64,000 bases of DNA from Candidula unifasciata (GCA_905116865.2 CAJHNH020001145.1:198156-262155), one strand, 5' to 3'; counted from the first letter of the stretch, positions 21,608 through 34,860 are shown. Numbers and translations: made by a program. The notes: generated from the sequence alone by a model not told the origin.

Positions 21608-23470
21608 ATGGAGGAAGATATGTGGAATGTTAAGGAGAATAATAGCAATAACTTCTGCAACACTTGGTCAGAAAATTCGCATATCCTTTCTCTACAACAA
21701 AATGCTGATGAAAACATTACTATCAGTACTAATAAAAATGGTAAGGACAACGATAGTACTAGTGATGATAACAAATTGTCCCAGCCTGCCGCATTAGAAA
21801 ACTTTCTCAGTTCCGGTGATAAGGACAAAAAATATATAAATTACACATCAAATGTTTCTATGGATTCAAATCATGAGGACCATCAGGAAACATGTCAGAA
21901 CTGCAAACATTACAATGAGCACAAACATCTTGGCTGCACAAATAATGCCACCTACGGCATAGACTCCTCTAGTTCAGAATCTGAAATCTGCCCATCTACG
22001 GCTGAAGCGGAGGTTGAGCTAGAGCTAGAACTCTTGTCACTTGTAGCCGAGTTCTCACAAGACAGACACATAAATGATAAATGTTGTCATTGTACTTGCT
22101 CGAGGAACACGGGATTTGGGAATGCTTGTGATGAACGAGCTACAACTAGTCAAAGCAGTGGCTGCGGAAAGCACGTACAAGAGGGGAGTTCATCGTTTAG
22201 AAGAAGCTTAGCACGGAAGCAAGCAACTAAAAATAATGATCTGTGGGGTCGGCGTACTGGATTGTCCTACGCAGGAATTATTCCCAAAACAACTACAATG
22301 TGCCCGGAATCTCGATATCCTCGAATTCCTGGTGTAAAAGTGGACGTAGAGCAGAAAAAATGTCTCTTATTTGCTGGTGGAAACGTTAACGGATCTTCTC
22401 ATGTCACAGATCGCTCAGTAACACAGATGGCTTCATTTCGTCCTTTGAAAAACAAATCTTGCGAGCAAGTGTATAGAGAACCAAATCACAATTACATTCC
22501 GGCGAAATACCTTGAAAGACAAAATGTAGCCACTTATTGGGAGGACCGTGGCATCCCACTGTGTCCTACTACAGAGAATTATTGGGAGACCGCTGTTCGT
22601 GAGCCTGTTACAAGTCTCTTTCAGCTTGCCAGTAACGAGGAAGATGAATGCTGTGAGCAGAGCTGTAATAATACATGTGGGTGTAATAATGTAGCATGTG
22701 GCCACTTTGTACATCTACTGGATAAGCCAAGTTTTTGTCGGGTTCATCAAGGGGGAAAGTATGCGAACCGTATCCAGACTGACACCAAAATAGTTGCTTC
22801 TGGTAGCAATGAAAACGCTGATGTATGTTGTAGCGAGATACCCTCGCCACTGTGTAGGCTCTGGAAGGAACCCAAAAGAAAAATCAATCAGAAACTGGCA
22901 TCATTGAATAAGTTGACCAATACAAGTATGGCTTCCACGGAGAATGGGATAGACAGAAGGCTAATGATTAAATGTAACACAGGTGATAATAAAAGGTCAG
23001 ATACAATATACAAATCACAGCCTTGTAGTTTTATGGCTAAGCGAAAGTCTAGCCAACGCCCAGGTTCCATACATCTCTCTTTAACTCAGCAAAAAGGCAA
23101 CAGCGATGTACAAAGCCGTCTCTTAGATGTTTCCAAATATAAAAGAAAACACGGACGAAAAGAAATAGAATCGCAGCCGAGTCTATCATTTTCAAAGACG
23201 TTTCCAACAGGTAATTTCAATGAAATAGTTCATAAAAGCAACGAGAGCTTGGCTGTGATGAACAAAGATGGCCAAGTGAATAATGACAGCAAGAGGCCTA
23301 CCAGCTTTAAGCCACCTAAACGCTCCGTGGGACCCAGGTTAGTTGCATTCACCAAGGAAGCATCTCTTTGCCAAATAAAGTCAACAGATTCTAGGGATCG
23401 GCTCAATGATCATCCTTTAAGTATGACACGCAAATTCAACAGACAACAAGAACTATATCAATGGAGCTGA
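21608..23470 (+). CDS. Unrecognised 620-residue Cys/Ser/Asn-rich protein
   Basis: An unbroken 620-codon frame, by far the longest non-repeat frame in the window. I do not recognise the family. The N-terminus (residues 1-95) is acidic and Asn/Ser/Asp-rich. Cys-His clusters follow: CQNCKHYNEHKHLGC near 96-110, CCHCTC near 159-164 and CCEQSCNNTCGCNNVACGH near the middle, all of which could bind metal. An acidic amphipathic stretch, EAEVELELELLSLVAEF, is near 133-149. The last 200 residues are basic and Ser-rich. There is no signal peptide and no membrane segment. The ATG context TCATGG is favourable. A CAG just before it could be a splice acceptor, making this a large internal or terminal exon; an intronless gene or retrocopy is the alternative. 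The codons show no bias toward simple repeats, which argues for real coding. Confidence 0.65.
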   Translation: MEEDMWNVKENNSNNFCNTWSENSHILSLQQNADENITISTNKNGKDNDSTSDDNKLSQPAALENFLSSGDKDKKYINYTSNVSMDSNHEDHQETCQNCKHYNEHKHLGCTNNATYGIDSSSSESEICPSTAEAEVELELELLSLVAEFSQDRHINDKCCHCTCSRNTGFGNACDERATTSQSSGCGKHVQEGSSSFRRSLARKQATKNNDLWGRRTGLSYAGIIPKTTTMCPESRYPRIPGVKVDVEQKKCLLFAGGNVNGSSHVTDRSVTQMASFRPLKNKSCEQVYREPNHNYIPAKYLERQNVATYWEDRGIPLCPTTENYWETAVREPVTSLFQLASNEEDECCEQSCNNTCGCNNVACGHFVHLLDKPSFCRVHQGGKYANRIQTDTKIVASGSNENADVCCSEIPSPLCRLWKEPKRKINQKLASLNKLTNTSMASTENGIDRRLMIKCNTGDNKRSDTIYKSQPCSFMAKRKSSQRPGSIHLSLTQQKGNSDVQSRLLDVSKYKRKHGRKEIESQPSLSFSKTFPTGNFNEIVHKSNESLAVMNKDGQVNNDSKRPTSFKPPKRSVGPRLVAFTKEASLCQIKSTDSRDRLNDHPLSMTRKFNRQQELYQWS

Positions 23471-24059
23471 CATATCCTTTATGGTATTCAAGAATGCAAT
23501 CCTTTATGCAGAGGATAAGAAATCCTCTACAATCTACTAACGGTAGAAAGAAAAGAAACAGTTATCATCGACTTAAGCATAGCAGAACCTGTAGACGACG
23601 TCGAGGAATAAATGGTGCCGCTTGCTGCAATAGGTGCCTGCTAGATATACCTGCGGAGACCTAAGCCTCACTTAGAGATAATACTACTGAAGAGAGAAAC
23701 TTCAAGAAACGCTTCTCAAGTCAGGAAAGGCAACCGTTCAAAGCATTCCAAACAGAGATACAGAAAAACTTGTTTTAGGCGTAAATGCAGCAGAACCAAG
23801 AACACATACAGGAGAACAAATGGTCGCATGTCTAACTACACTGCAAGAGAGACGCAGCAGATGCGTGTCAAATGGCTGGAAGCGACGCAGTTGCAAATCT
23901 CCCTACAATGTCCACAGGCGACATGGTTGCAATCCTAGGTGTACTAGTTTAAGACATGGCGTTTTCAGATCCAAACATACGAGGGCAGTGGGCAGACGTC
24001 ACAGATCCAAAACCACAGGGATTCAAAAAAGTAGACGCAGGACGAAACAAATAAGATAA
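23461..24059 (+). other. Arg/Lys-rich open frames directly after the 620-codon frame
   Basis: Three successive plus-strand open segments in different frames are strikingly basic. The first, 23461-23664, contains NGRKKRNSYHRLKHSRTCRRRR. The second, about 23639-23940, contains RYRKTCFRRKCSRTKNTYRR and uses the same frame as the 620-codon ORF. The third, 23820-24059, contains KRRSCKSPYNVHRRHGC and ends RRRTKQIR followed by TAA. The third stops about 100 bp before an AATAAA. Together they look like a basic, protamine-like C-terminal region cut up by about two or three frame changes. They may be pseudogene lesions, assembly errors or spliced pieces; an AGA-rich 3' UTR is the dull alternative. Confidence 0.4.
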
Positions 24060-24155
24060 CAACGCAGAAGGTAAGATGACTCATTCTCTTTCAGACGCAA
24101 ATATACTGCAATGAGGACAAGTATACAATTTTCCTTGAGGTTTTTATTTATATAA

Positions 24156-24161
24156 AATAAA
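24156..24161 (+). other. Candidate poly(A) signal AATAAA
   Basis: AATAAA about 100 bp after the last basic frame and about 690 bp after the stop of the 620-codon frame, on the same strand. The hexamer is common in AT-rich DNA, so this is only supportive. Confidence 0.4.
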
Positions 24162-25225
24162 GCTACAGGAACCCCCAATGAAATGTCTATTACAGACTTT
24201 TTCTTTTGATAATCACTGATATAAGGTTGTTGTTCAGAGGTTTTCTGTATTTGTCTTGCACTTGTAGGGTGTATTGGGTGGTGATTTTTTTTTTTTCATT
24301 TTATCTACACCATTTATGCTTCTCTTTCGCTGTGGTCTTTCCCTCGTTTTCCGCCCAGATTTGTTGCTGTAAAAAGTATCCTATGCATTTTTGGTCTGGC
24401 TGTATTTCCTGGCGGGATGCCAGCCATAGAGTTGGAGTTATGTGCATCATCGAAGTTAGTTTTTTGATTTCGAATGATTGGAAGCAGTTATAGAGATTTC
24501 TCCTTCTTCTGTATTGTCTCAACTCACCAGCAGCGTGTAATTATTTCTTTTACCAATAGTGGAATACACTGGAGGAAATGATAGTGAATATTTCAGAACT
24601 CGACAAAGAGAGAGAAGAAAGGGGGGGGGGGTGTGGGGGGGGGGGGGGGGGGGGGGGGAGCTGATAAAGAACTGGCCAACTGATACATGTTTTAAAACAG
24701 AATAACACCCCATTTCAGTTTCTCGTGAAAATCAACAAATACGTGCCAGATTATATACAAGACAAAACTGGTAGCTTACTTTGTCAGAATAGTACTATCT
24801 AGCTTCACATCTACCTAATATGATGCTTTAAGTCAATAAACGAAACCAGACCCTTAGCTGACACATCGCACAAGCTAAAGGACTCGAATTTCGCAGGTTC
24901 GATGTAGGCGGATTGAAACTGTCTTAAAGTGGCAATGAAATTAAAATTAAATAAAATTGTCCGTCCTTAAACAAAAACACTGAATGTGTGTCAGTACTGC
25001 CTACGGTTAAGTGCTGCTAGAAAAAAAAGTAAAACGGTTTTCTTTTCCTCCAAAAACCATATTTACACTCACGATCCCCTTTAGTGATGTTGCTCCCATC
25101 GACCCAGAACTATCCCTGTGTACATTCAATTTCTCCTTTTGACCAGATTTTTCTCTTTCTGGGGGTATGCTGAATAAGCCTTTTTTTCTTTTTTTAAATT
25201 TCGTTATGCATGTTAAACTATGCAT
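24162..25225. other. Spacer with a long G tract
   Basis: No gene. A broken G tract of about 40 bp lies at 24619-24659, preceded by GA repeats. Confidence 0.5.
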
Positions 25226-27207
25226 GCCTGGTCGAATCGGTCGCTTCCATTTCTACGTTTATATTTATTTTATTAGTAATAGAAGAAAAAATTTAAATTC
25301 ATAAATACATTTTACAGACATAGATCATAATTTATTTATCTCTGTGTACTAGAAGCAAATGCAGAGGAGGGGATAACTTGTGATGAAGGGAAAAGAGAAG
25401 AGATAACTAAGGATAATATGGAAATCTACTCCTTAAAATCTCAAATCCGAACCTACAAGAGCTCTCAAAACAATGTCGCGTTGGGCGAGCTAAACCCAAC
25501 CGTAAGCTGCCTCCAGTAGCAAGAAAAGAAAAGAAAGAAAAAGAAAGTTCGTTAGGCGGGGGTTAAAATCACAGTATCCCCCCTTCAATCTCCACCCTGG
25601 CAGCAAATCTTTCTGTGTGGGGTCCTAATATAGTTTAACAGTTAAAACCTAGACATACTAACTAAAATAACACGAGTGTATAAAGTTGACGAAAATACAG
25701 AAACTTTATTTGTTGATGACATAAACAATAATTCTTGACAACACTACCAAAAACTAAAATATACTAAAGAACTAACTGAACGTCCCTAAAACATAAGCAG
25801 ACCAGTAGAACTAACCAAGCAACTAGTAAAATCAATGAATAACAAAATACTGACAACTACTAGCAGACCAACGACCAGGTAGTACCGTTTATCTGTAGGA
25901 AAAACAGAATAAATGACTCCCTGTTCACTTTATAAACATATAACCACATACACATAATTCATAGTTAGGTACCTTTGCTTCTTCTGACCTAGGCATCTAG
26001 TGTTCCAATATCATTTGCGATAGAGGTCCATCAGTGCCATTTAGCACAATCAGCTCTGGGTTTTTAATTACCCCAGGCTGGGAACATGCACAACAGCAGA
26101 TGTGCCAACACATCTGCACGATAATAGCAATAGTCTATAAAAATACATAACACTATATAATGTCAGATTACAAACATATAAACACACCCAATAATTATCC
26201 TGAGTGCCCTTACTCCAAAAAACTCCACATCAAGTCAAAAGCGGCCGGCATGGTGTTGACCACCTCACCCACCAAAGTGCTGTGTTCTATAAAATATGGG
26301 GTCTAGCCCCCTATGTGCCCAAAAGTGTATCAAACAACAATAGTTAGGAATCGTCCGCTTATCATTATTACCAATCATAGATAATGAGTGCACTCATGCT
26401 CCTAACTCCACCTGTCGTTCTATACGAAATACCACAATGCATTACTTATATTCTAATCCCCCTAATTCATGTTGCTGAAACCTCAAGAAATTACATATTA
26501 CATAGAACCCAACAACTGAAACATCACTTACAACCCTGACAGTAATTTTTTAAAGGAATCTCCTTACGAGATGCCCCTATATTTAAAGGTACTATTTAAT
26601 TTAGTACAGTATCAGTAGAATGTCGCACGCCGCCGTTTGTAGCAGACCTTGTGTGTACACATGGCTTGTGTAGAACCGCGGCTTGTAGAACCATTGCTTA
26701 AGCCCTTACTAGTTACACGTGTCAAAATCATACTCGTATACTAAGTTAGCCTAAACTAATAGAATTACTTAATCCTTACTTGCCTGTACAAAATAAGGGT
26801 TATTACTTTCATAATGCGAAACTTCTAGGGCATTCCCTGTCCGCCATCGAACCTCTTCAAATTAAACTCTTATAATGAAGAGTCCACCGTGACTCCAAAA
26901 CTATGGCGTGCCTTTCGCACACTTATTACATTCACAAAAGTATTAATAAAACATTACCAATAATTACCTCTACTCAATTTATATCTAATTAGATTATTAA
27001 TTAGTCATGGAACAGCCAACTCCAATATTATTGTACTTCCCACCAAGGACTACAAAATAACCTAAAAATACTACTAGTAAAACTAAATCAGAAACTAAAA
27101 CTCACGCAGTCTGAACCAAATCTGCGCTTTAACCGTGTACGGTTTGGGCGACAAATCGGAAGGGCTTCTAGCGTCTGTTACCGCTATCGCTGGAAAAGGG
27201 AAACTGT
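25226..27207. other. 2-kb stretch with no open frame of 60 codons
   Basis: AT-rich and dense in TAA/TTA words on both strands (ACTAACTAAAATAAC-like text), so all six frames are closed. It contains a SINE fragment at 26238-26335. A purine tract AAAAGAAAAGAAAGAAAAAG lies near 25521. Neither a transposon end nor an RNA gene was recognised. Confidence 0.5.
26238..26335 (+). mobile_element. SINE distal body fragment
   Basis: GCGGCCGGCATGGTGTTGAC, the CACCCACCAAAGTGCTG segment and TATGGGGTCTAGCCCCCTAT match the 3' half of the tRNA-headed SINE. The head is missing. Confidence 0.7.
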
Positions 27208-27430
27208 AGGATTGGATTGGATTTTTTACCCCACCAGGACATCACACAAGCGATAAACACCCGATGACACAAAGTGCCACCATGCGGATGAGGATCACCG
27301 TGGAGAGGTCCCAGAAACCGCGTTCAGACATTTGGCCATAATGATGACCTGCCTATATTGCGGCCCCTGGCAAAAGCCAGAGTGGGGCTTCAAATAACAA
27401 AAAATTACGTCCTAAAAAGGACGTAATGAT
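27208..27430 (-). mobile_element. Stem-loop retroposon, near full length
   Basis: On the plus strand it runs from a GGATT simple repeat and TTTTTTACCCCACCAGGACA through the core to two stem-loops. The first is CTGGC-AAAA-GCCAG (within CCCC...GGGG). The second is TTACGTCC-TAAAAA-GGACGTAA at 27405-27426, a perfect 8-bp stem. The simple-repeat tail at the other end marks the retroposon 3' end, hence the minus strand. There is no tRNA-like box B and no coding capacity. Confidence 0.75.
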
Positions 27431-27889
27431 TGAATACATTCGAGGGAAACTGTAAACAGAATCAGGCCTTTTATCACCTTCCACGACTCACGTGACCTGC
27501 TGAACAATACTGAAGAGTTCCACTGACCCACCTGGCCAGCAGCTATATGTTGTTAAACAAAATAAATAAACAGGCCAAATATCTACTTCCTGTCGCCAGC
27601 CTGTTACATCTGCATATCTTACTTTTCGAATACACTTGTTATTTAGTTCATGGTGGTAATTGTTGCTTATATCTATCTAGTAAATTTCACAAGTTCTTTC
27701 GTACAGTTTAATTGTATGTTTTAAAAAAGTTTTTTTTTTTTCGTACTTATGTTTCGTTCCCTCTAGATTTACATACACTCATTCCCGTCCTAATGTTGGA
27801 CTCACTATTTCGTTATTTTATAAAGCCTAACTGCAGTTGGGGTCCTAACATAAACTCACTGTTGAACGAGGTTCTGGGACTTGTACTAG

Positions 27890-27985
27890 AGTGACCCTCA
27901 TCCAATGGTGGCACTTTGTGTCACCGGATGTTGATTGTGTGTCACCGGATGTTGGTCGCTCGTTATACGGTCCTGGTGAGGTTAA
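27890..27985 (+). mobile_element. Stem-loop retroposon, 5'-truncated fragment
   Basis: Contains CCTCATCCAATGGTGGCACT, then GTGTCACCGGATGTTGATTG with a short internal duplication of TGTGTCACCGGATGTTG, then GGTCCTGGTGAGG. Only the tail-proximal part of the element remains. Confidence 0.6.
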
Positions 27986-28502
27986 ACGACATAACTCTAG
28001 ATCTGCACTTGGAAATCGCATAGCTTTAAAGCAAGGTTATATTGGGTCAGCACACAACGGGTGGAAGTAACTTGTAGTCCAAAAAGGTCAGGTTAGTTCT
28101 ACATCATTAATTAATAGAAGACCGTTCCTCTGTCCAGGTGAGACCCGTCGAAAAATGTTACAGCACAGACCAAGCGTGAGAAAATATTTGCAGTCAACGA
28201 ACTCAACGTTTATAGAAGAACAATCATTGGCTGTTGAAACATTCCGATTTTGTCATTACACTCATTTTTTATTTAAATATTTTGTAAATGTATTTATAAC
28301 ATACTTTTAATTAAAATCACCTTTGAATCTCAATTTGTTACTTTGAGATCTTTTTCTTATTCTTTATGTTGCAAGTAACATATAAAAAATAAAAAAAAAA
28401 ACCAAGGAATACCATAACTGGATAATTCCTTGACTGTTAGGTTGCGCAGCTCATGAGTCCGTCTGTTGTCTGTTTGTTGTTTTACATGCAGTTATGCGAT
28501 CA

Positions 28503-28552
28503 GTTTTTTTTATATTTTTTTTTGGGGGGGGGGGGGTGGGGGGGGGGGGGCC
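28503..28552. repeat. T-run then G-run
   Basis: T-rich tract followed by about 27 G residues with one T. Same pattern as at 2514. Confidence 0.9.
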
Positions 28553-28714
28553 TGCAGATTAACCGCAAACAGCAACAGGAATTATTCAAGAGATCTGTAG
28601 GCAAAAAAGTGGAAGCAATTTGGCAAATATTCTTAACAGCCCATTTGTCATGTCATATCATGTTTGTACAATCGACGTCACAGCACTTTGGAATTCCTAT
28701 GCTTGCTCAGTCCA

Positions 28715-29110
28715 TCAATGCAGCAGCCACTTCAAGGTGCTTCTATTAATTGTTCCCATGAAAGGCTGGTTATAATGTCTCCTGTCTCGACTTCTAAGGA
28801 GGCATATTCGTGCTTCACTATGCTTTAGTCCCAAGTCACGCAGTCGTGTTAGTGTCAGAGATTCGGCATTTTCCACTAGACCAGTCCGTACAGCGTTGAT
28901 GATATCTGCTCTGCCCATGCTTCTTCCCACATGGGTTGGTTACTTAATTGTCCGCTGGTCCGCTCTCTCATTACAGTTTACGCCAGCATGACCAGGTGAG
29001 GGAATTTAGGACCGATTTTTCCAATGTTTTCTACGCTTTCACAGGCACACTACCTGTTGTTATTTTCTGTAGCATGTTCATGGGCTCTGATACAATTACT
29101 GTATTTGTGT
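28715..29110 (-). pseudogene. RNase H LINE, C-terminal fragment
   Basis: The 71-codon minus-strand frame (28930-28715) aligns almost residue by residue with the C-terminus of the 13283-15988 element, for example DIINAVRTGLVENAESLTLT and LTRLRDLGLKHSEAR. Similarity at DNA level continues upstream to about 29110 (CTGATACAATTACTG), with indels. It is 5' truncated within RNase H. Confidence 0.8.
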
Positions 29111-30003
29111 GTGTGTTTTTTTTTTTTAATGATACAGAGGTGTGTAGCGCATGAATTGTTCAGTGCTATGGTATGTCGTTGGTTGCGATATAGCATGATC
29201 GCCCAAACTAGCCGATACAATTGATGATAAAAATTATGAATTTGCTATTACTTTTTTCTTTTTCTTTTTGAAGTTTGATGCCCATACCGTTTTCAATCTG
29301 AGCGCAAAACTGTCTGCTGTCAAAACGCCTTGAAAAGAAGCATATGCAATCTATCCATTTATTGCGAGCAAAATCGGTTATAAAAATGGTCTGATTTCTT
29401 TCTGCCAATTACGTTGCCTAAGAAATGTTAATTGCACCAAAACTAGTGGCTTGGACCAGTACTCTTGTAAGCAGTAAAGGTTGTTGTGGAGGACACTGGT
29501 ATGCACTATACACAACCACAGTAGTGGAGGACGCAAATTTTCCACGTTAAATGAGGAGGCGTAGGAAATGCGGGGGCGAAGGCGGAGGAGATGAGGAAGC
29601 GGAGGCGGAGGGGAGCTGAAGGTGGAGTTGGAGGTGTCGATGGCGGTCAAGTGACCCAGCGGTTAACTTTGTCTTAGATATTTAAACAAAAATGCTTGAA
29701 AATACACCCCGGCATCAGCAGTATTCTATTAGTCTGAAATAGGAAAAGCCTAGGGAATGTCTTTGAAGACAGGGGCGCCGCCTTATGTCTGTAAACATCT
29801 AGGGGAGTAATGGTTGTTTCACCTTGACGTCTTTTTGTAGTTGTTTTACCCAGTAATAACATAAGACGGTACAGGAGCTATAGAGACAGGGACCCACTAT
29901 CAAACAGTATTAGATACAGCAGACCGCAATATGGTCTGCTCGGACCGACCTGGTGTGATAGGGGGAGTCACTCCTGATTTTCCGAACTTTAAAAAAAATA
30001 TAT
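29111..30003. other. Spacer with purine-rich GGAG tract
   Basis: No gene. GGAGGCGGAGGGG-like text at 29545-29640 gives a Pro/Ser-rich false frame on the minus strand. Confidence 0.5.
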
Positions 30004-30029
30004 TTAAGACAATGTTAACCGCTGGGTCT

Positions 30030-30189
30030 CTTGACTACTAACCACACGCACATACATACACGTATGCATATTTGCACACTCTTGTATGCACGCCCATGTG
30101 GAAATGCTCATGTAAGTATCAGCATACACACACATGTATACACATACACGTGTCACGCCCACGGGGGGATTCAATGTCTGCATAAACAC

Positions 30190-30276
<87 letters not shown>

Positions 30277-30410
30277 TCCACGGGGGAATTGCATGTATAC
30301 GTGCCTGCATACACACATGCATGAATACTCAAACTCGTACACGCCTACGTGGGAATGCATATATCTACGTGCCGTAATACACACACTCACACACACGCAC
30401 ATAAATATAC

Positions 30411-30476
<66 letters not shown>

Positions 30477-30600
30477 GCGTACACTCCCGCGGGGAATGCA
30501 TGCATACGAGTCTGCATACCGACTTGTATGTATACACACACCTACACATGTATACGTGCCTGCATACACACATGCATATGTATATACACACATGCATTCA
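30030..30600. repeat. Compound (TA)n / CATG-type minisatellite
   Basis: Two long TA tracts (about 30196-30268 and 30410-30470) are set in repeats of a longer unit containing CACGCCCACGGGGG, AATGCATGTATACG and GTGCCTGCATACACACATGC. Almost the whole 570 bp is alternating purine-pyrimidine. Frames of up to 210 codons here are Tyr-Ile and His-Thr translations of the repeat. Confidence 0.85.
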
Positions 30601-30703
30601 AAGGAAGCTCAATCAATGGTTCCCAAAATAGGAAATCCTTGGACCTCTGGGGGGTCTAAATATACCAGTAAAAACAGTAAAGTACTTTTTATCCCCACAT
30701 CTG

Positions 30704-30871
30704 TGGGTTATGTTGGTCCGCATCACGCCTACCGTATTTACTTCACCGGACTGCACCTGGTACCCACTAAAGGCTGGCTCGACCTGGGAACCAAGTTTTA
30801 CTCTGCCAGGATCCGAACCCAAGACTTTCCGATCCGCAGGTCAGCGTCTAGCCACTATACCATGGCGCCCC
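30704..30871 (-). mobile_element. tRNA-headed SINE, head type A, body shortened
   Basis: Contains ACTGCACCTGGTACCCACTA, GAACCCAAGACTTTCCGATC and GTCAGCGTCTAGCCACTATA, the reverse complement of a good tRNA-like head (GGCGCCATGGTATAGTGGCT). The distal body is degraded. Confidence 0.75.
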
Positions 30872-31104
30872 CTTCTCCACCCAGTCCTTCACTACCCCCC
30901 CCCCCCCCGCACCCCTTCCTTTCCATAAATATGCTATGCAATTATAGTATAGATTTATTCCAAATTTTTTTTTTAATTTAAAAAGTATGCAATGCGATTC
31001 TGTTGTTGTTCTGAAGCCCCATCCGCCTCTTGTCGGGGGCCCTGAATAAAACAAGACGGTTGAACAGCGTTTATGGGACTTGCACCCGTGTGCTTCTTAT
31101 ACGA

Positions 31105-31172
31105 AACATGGTACTCTGGGTCACCGGGTGTGTATCACTGGTCATGCGTTCCTACTGGGGTTGAAAATCAAA
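31105..31172 (+). mobile_element. Stem-loop retroposon, tail fragment
   Basis: GGGTCACCGGGTGTGTATCA then GCGTTCCTACTGGGGTTGAA then an AATCAAATC tail. Only the 3' 60 bp are left. Confidence 0.45.
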
Positions 31173-31869
31173 TCGTTTTGTATCTGGAAAATTAGAGATG
31201 TAGTGATAAACTCATATTTGCATGAAGCAACTTTTACTGAATGAGTCTTAAGCCTAAATTGGAGACTCATTTAGTGATACGGTAAACATTAGTCCTGTTG
31301 TCTCTACTTCTCCTGGCAAATTCTCGTTTCCTTTTGAGTATGGGTCGTTCTGGAAACTCACGTCATTTATGAACATGTGTATCAATGCAGATTCGAACCC
31401 GAAACCTTCAGACCTGCAGGAAACGTCTAATCATTACAGCAGATCCGAGATTTTACAACAAACAGTACACTTTCTTCTCGGCTTAATCTTATGCCACTTT
31501 CCTCCATCCATCCTCAGTTACGACCACACACGCACGCGCGGACACAAACACACAGACAAAATAAATACATAAAATTAGTAGTAAAAAAAAACAACACACA
31601 CACAGATAACTAGACCGGAAGGGTCAGACAGTTCTTGGAACTAATGCCTAGAACGCAGCAGGGTTTAGACATCACAGTCTGTTTCACCCTACCGCGTATG
31701 ACAGTCTGTCTGGAAACGCAGTTAGAACAACAATAGTAATGAAACAACATACATTTGCCTAACGACCAGTTAGACTGAATGGCCTGTTAGTCGGAATGGA
31801 ACTTGATCGATAGCTGGGGAGTTCCTGTAGGTTATATTGACTGCGTTAAGAAAGCAAGTGGCTAATACA

Positions 31870-32305
31870 TCATTATGTAGCAGGTCCTTTACAGGACGTC
31901 GCTTTCACCACGGTCTGCCGGAAAGAAACTCAGTCTCTCCCCAGCTCTCCCGCCTCGTGTACTTATAAATTCATAAAGCCACTTAAATCATGTACTAATC
32001 TTTTGTTGATTGGCCTTTGTCCCCTCCTTTCTGGTACCATTCCTTTTGCTATTATACTTTTTTTCAATCCACTATGGCGCTTGATATGACAAAACTAGGT
32101 CAGCTTTCGAGACGAGATGCTGATTATTAGCCAATCTTTCTTGATTGATGTTCAGATCTTTTAAAATATCAGCATTTCTTCTCTTCTTTGTCCATGGTAC
32201 TCTTAGAAGCTGTCTATAACATTTCAGCTCGAAAGTTCCCATTTTCTTTCTTAACGACCCGGACTCACATCCGTATGTTGATACAGTGAAGGTGCATGCT
32301 TTCAA
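31870..32305 (-). pseudogene. RTE-like LINE 3' fragment
   Basis: Minus-strand frame 32305-32072 has STYGCESGSLRKKMGTFELK, RQLLRVPWTKKRRNADILKD, the thumb-side region of an RTE-like ORF2. The conserved tail continues in other frames to about 31870 (GAACTGG...CGAGTTTCTTT-like DNA). Same subfamily as 17459 and 42363. Frameshifted and 5' truncated. Confidence 0.75.
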
Positions 32306-33190
32306 AATTGTAAGTTTGTTTTCCTTTCTAGAACTTAACCATAGCCTTTTAATACTCTTTTGTCTAATGATCTCAAAAAACAGTGATTAGTCTCTGACGT
32401 AAGTAATGTAATTTTTGATTTCCTTGTTAGTGCTTCACAATAGACTTTTCATGCTTTTTTTTTTTATTTTTGCATTGCTAAGAACATCCTGGTTTTGATT
32501 TCCGTCAAACAGTCTCTATTGCTACTTATTATAGAGCATAAAAATTAATTTTTAGTGACTCTGTGGTTTCTACATCATAATTAAGTAGAAGTTTCTTTGC
32601 AGAACATCGCTTCCATCGGGGCCAACCGAAGAAACCACCCCGCTAGTGTTAAATGGCCGTTGTCAATCTTTCACGCCCATGGTATCCTTTTCATCTTGCG
32701 TCAACTCTTGTTCTGGTAGGCCTCTGTTATTCTTCTAAATACCATACATTTCACTACTCTTCTCTCCAAACCATTGTAGTGTTTATCTTGGTCAGCGTAT
32801 TTTAGTTTTCGAGAAATAATCCTCTAAATTAGACAGATATTCAGATCGTGAAGAATGTAAACATTCATCACCTTCTTTTTCCTATAGACTCTACGAATCT
32901 CCCCGCAGCATTTCAGTTTAAGGGGGCAGTTTTAGCTGGGAATCTTAACAAACTGGTATCAAATTAAACATTAACCAATATTCAACACATTTCTGTCCCA
33001 ATTCTGTAAATCGGATAAGAAGGACTCGAGTTATGATGGCTCAAAAACTGTCAGGTCTTTCTGGTCTTTAAAGGAAAAGAATTAATTCAGAAATTCCTGT
33101 TTTCACCCATACACGTATCATTAGCTACAATGAGAGCCTTCCTAACATTTGTCTTGCAATGAACGATCTGGCAATATGGAACGATCAAAA
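32306..33190. other. AT-rich spacer
   Basis: No gene recognised. It could contain further unreadable LINE remnants continuing the neighbour at 31870-32305. Confidence 0.4.
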
Positions 33191-33505
33191 TGGCTGCCTC
33201 CATGGAAGCGTGTTTAGATTGTGTTCGTTCTGAAATCATTTATAAAAGTGATATTCTAAACGATGTCAAGTGATAAAAAAGTGTGTAATCGGAGAAACGA
33301 AAATTTCACATGAATAGGTTTATGACTGCCGCAAAGAAATGCGAAGAATTAGATTAAAATAATACTATTGAAAACGACAAACATGTAAACATTGACATTC
33401 CTACAAGTTATTTTGTGATAAGTAGTAATAATAATAGTAGAAACAGTAATGAAGTTGACATTCCCAGTGCCATGCCCACTCACAGCCGATCATCAATAAA
33501 AATCA

Positions 33506-34860
<1,355 letters not shown>

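Noticed and set aside
30004..30631. Overlapping open frames of up to 210 codons on both strands
   Set aside because: They are translations of TA and CA/TG repeats (Tyr-Ile, His-Thr, Cys-Val runs), present on both strands at once.
31369..31445. Another SINE copy
   Set aside because: A GATTCGAACCCGAAACCTTC segment resembles the head in reverse, but the body is not readable.
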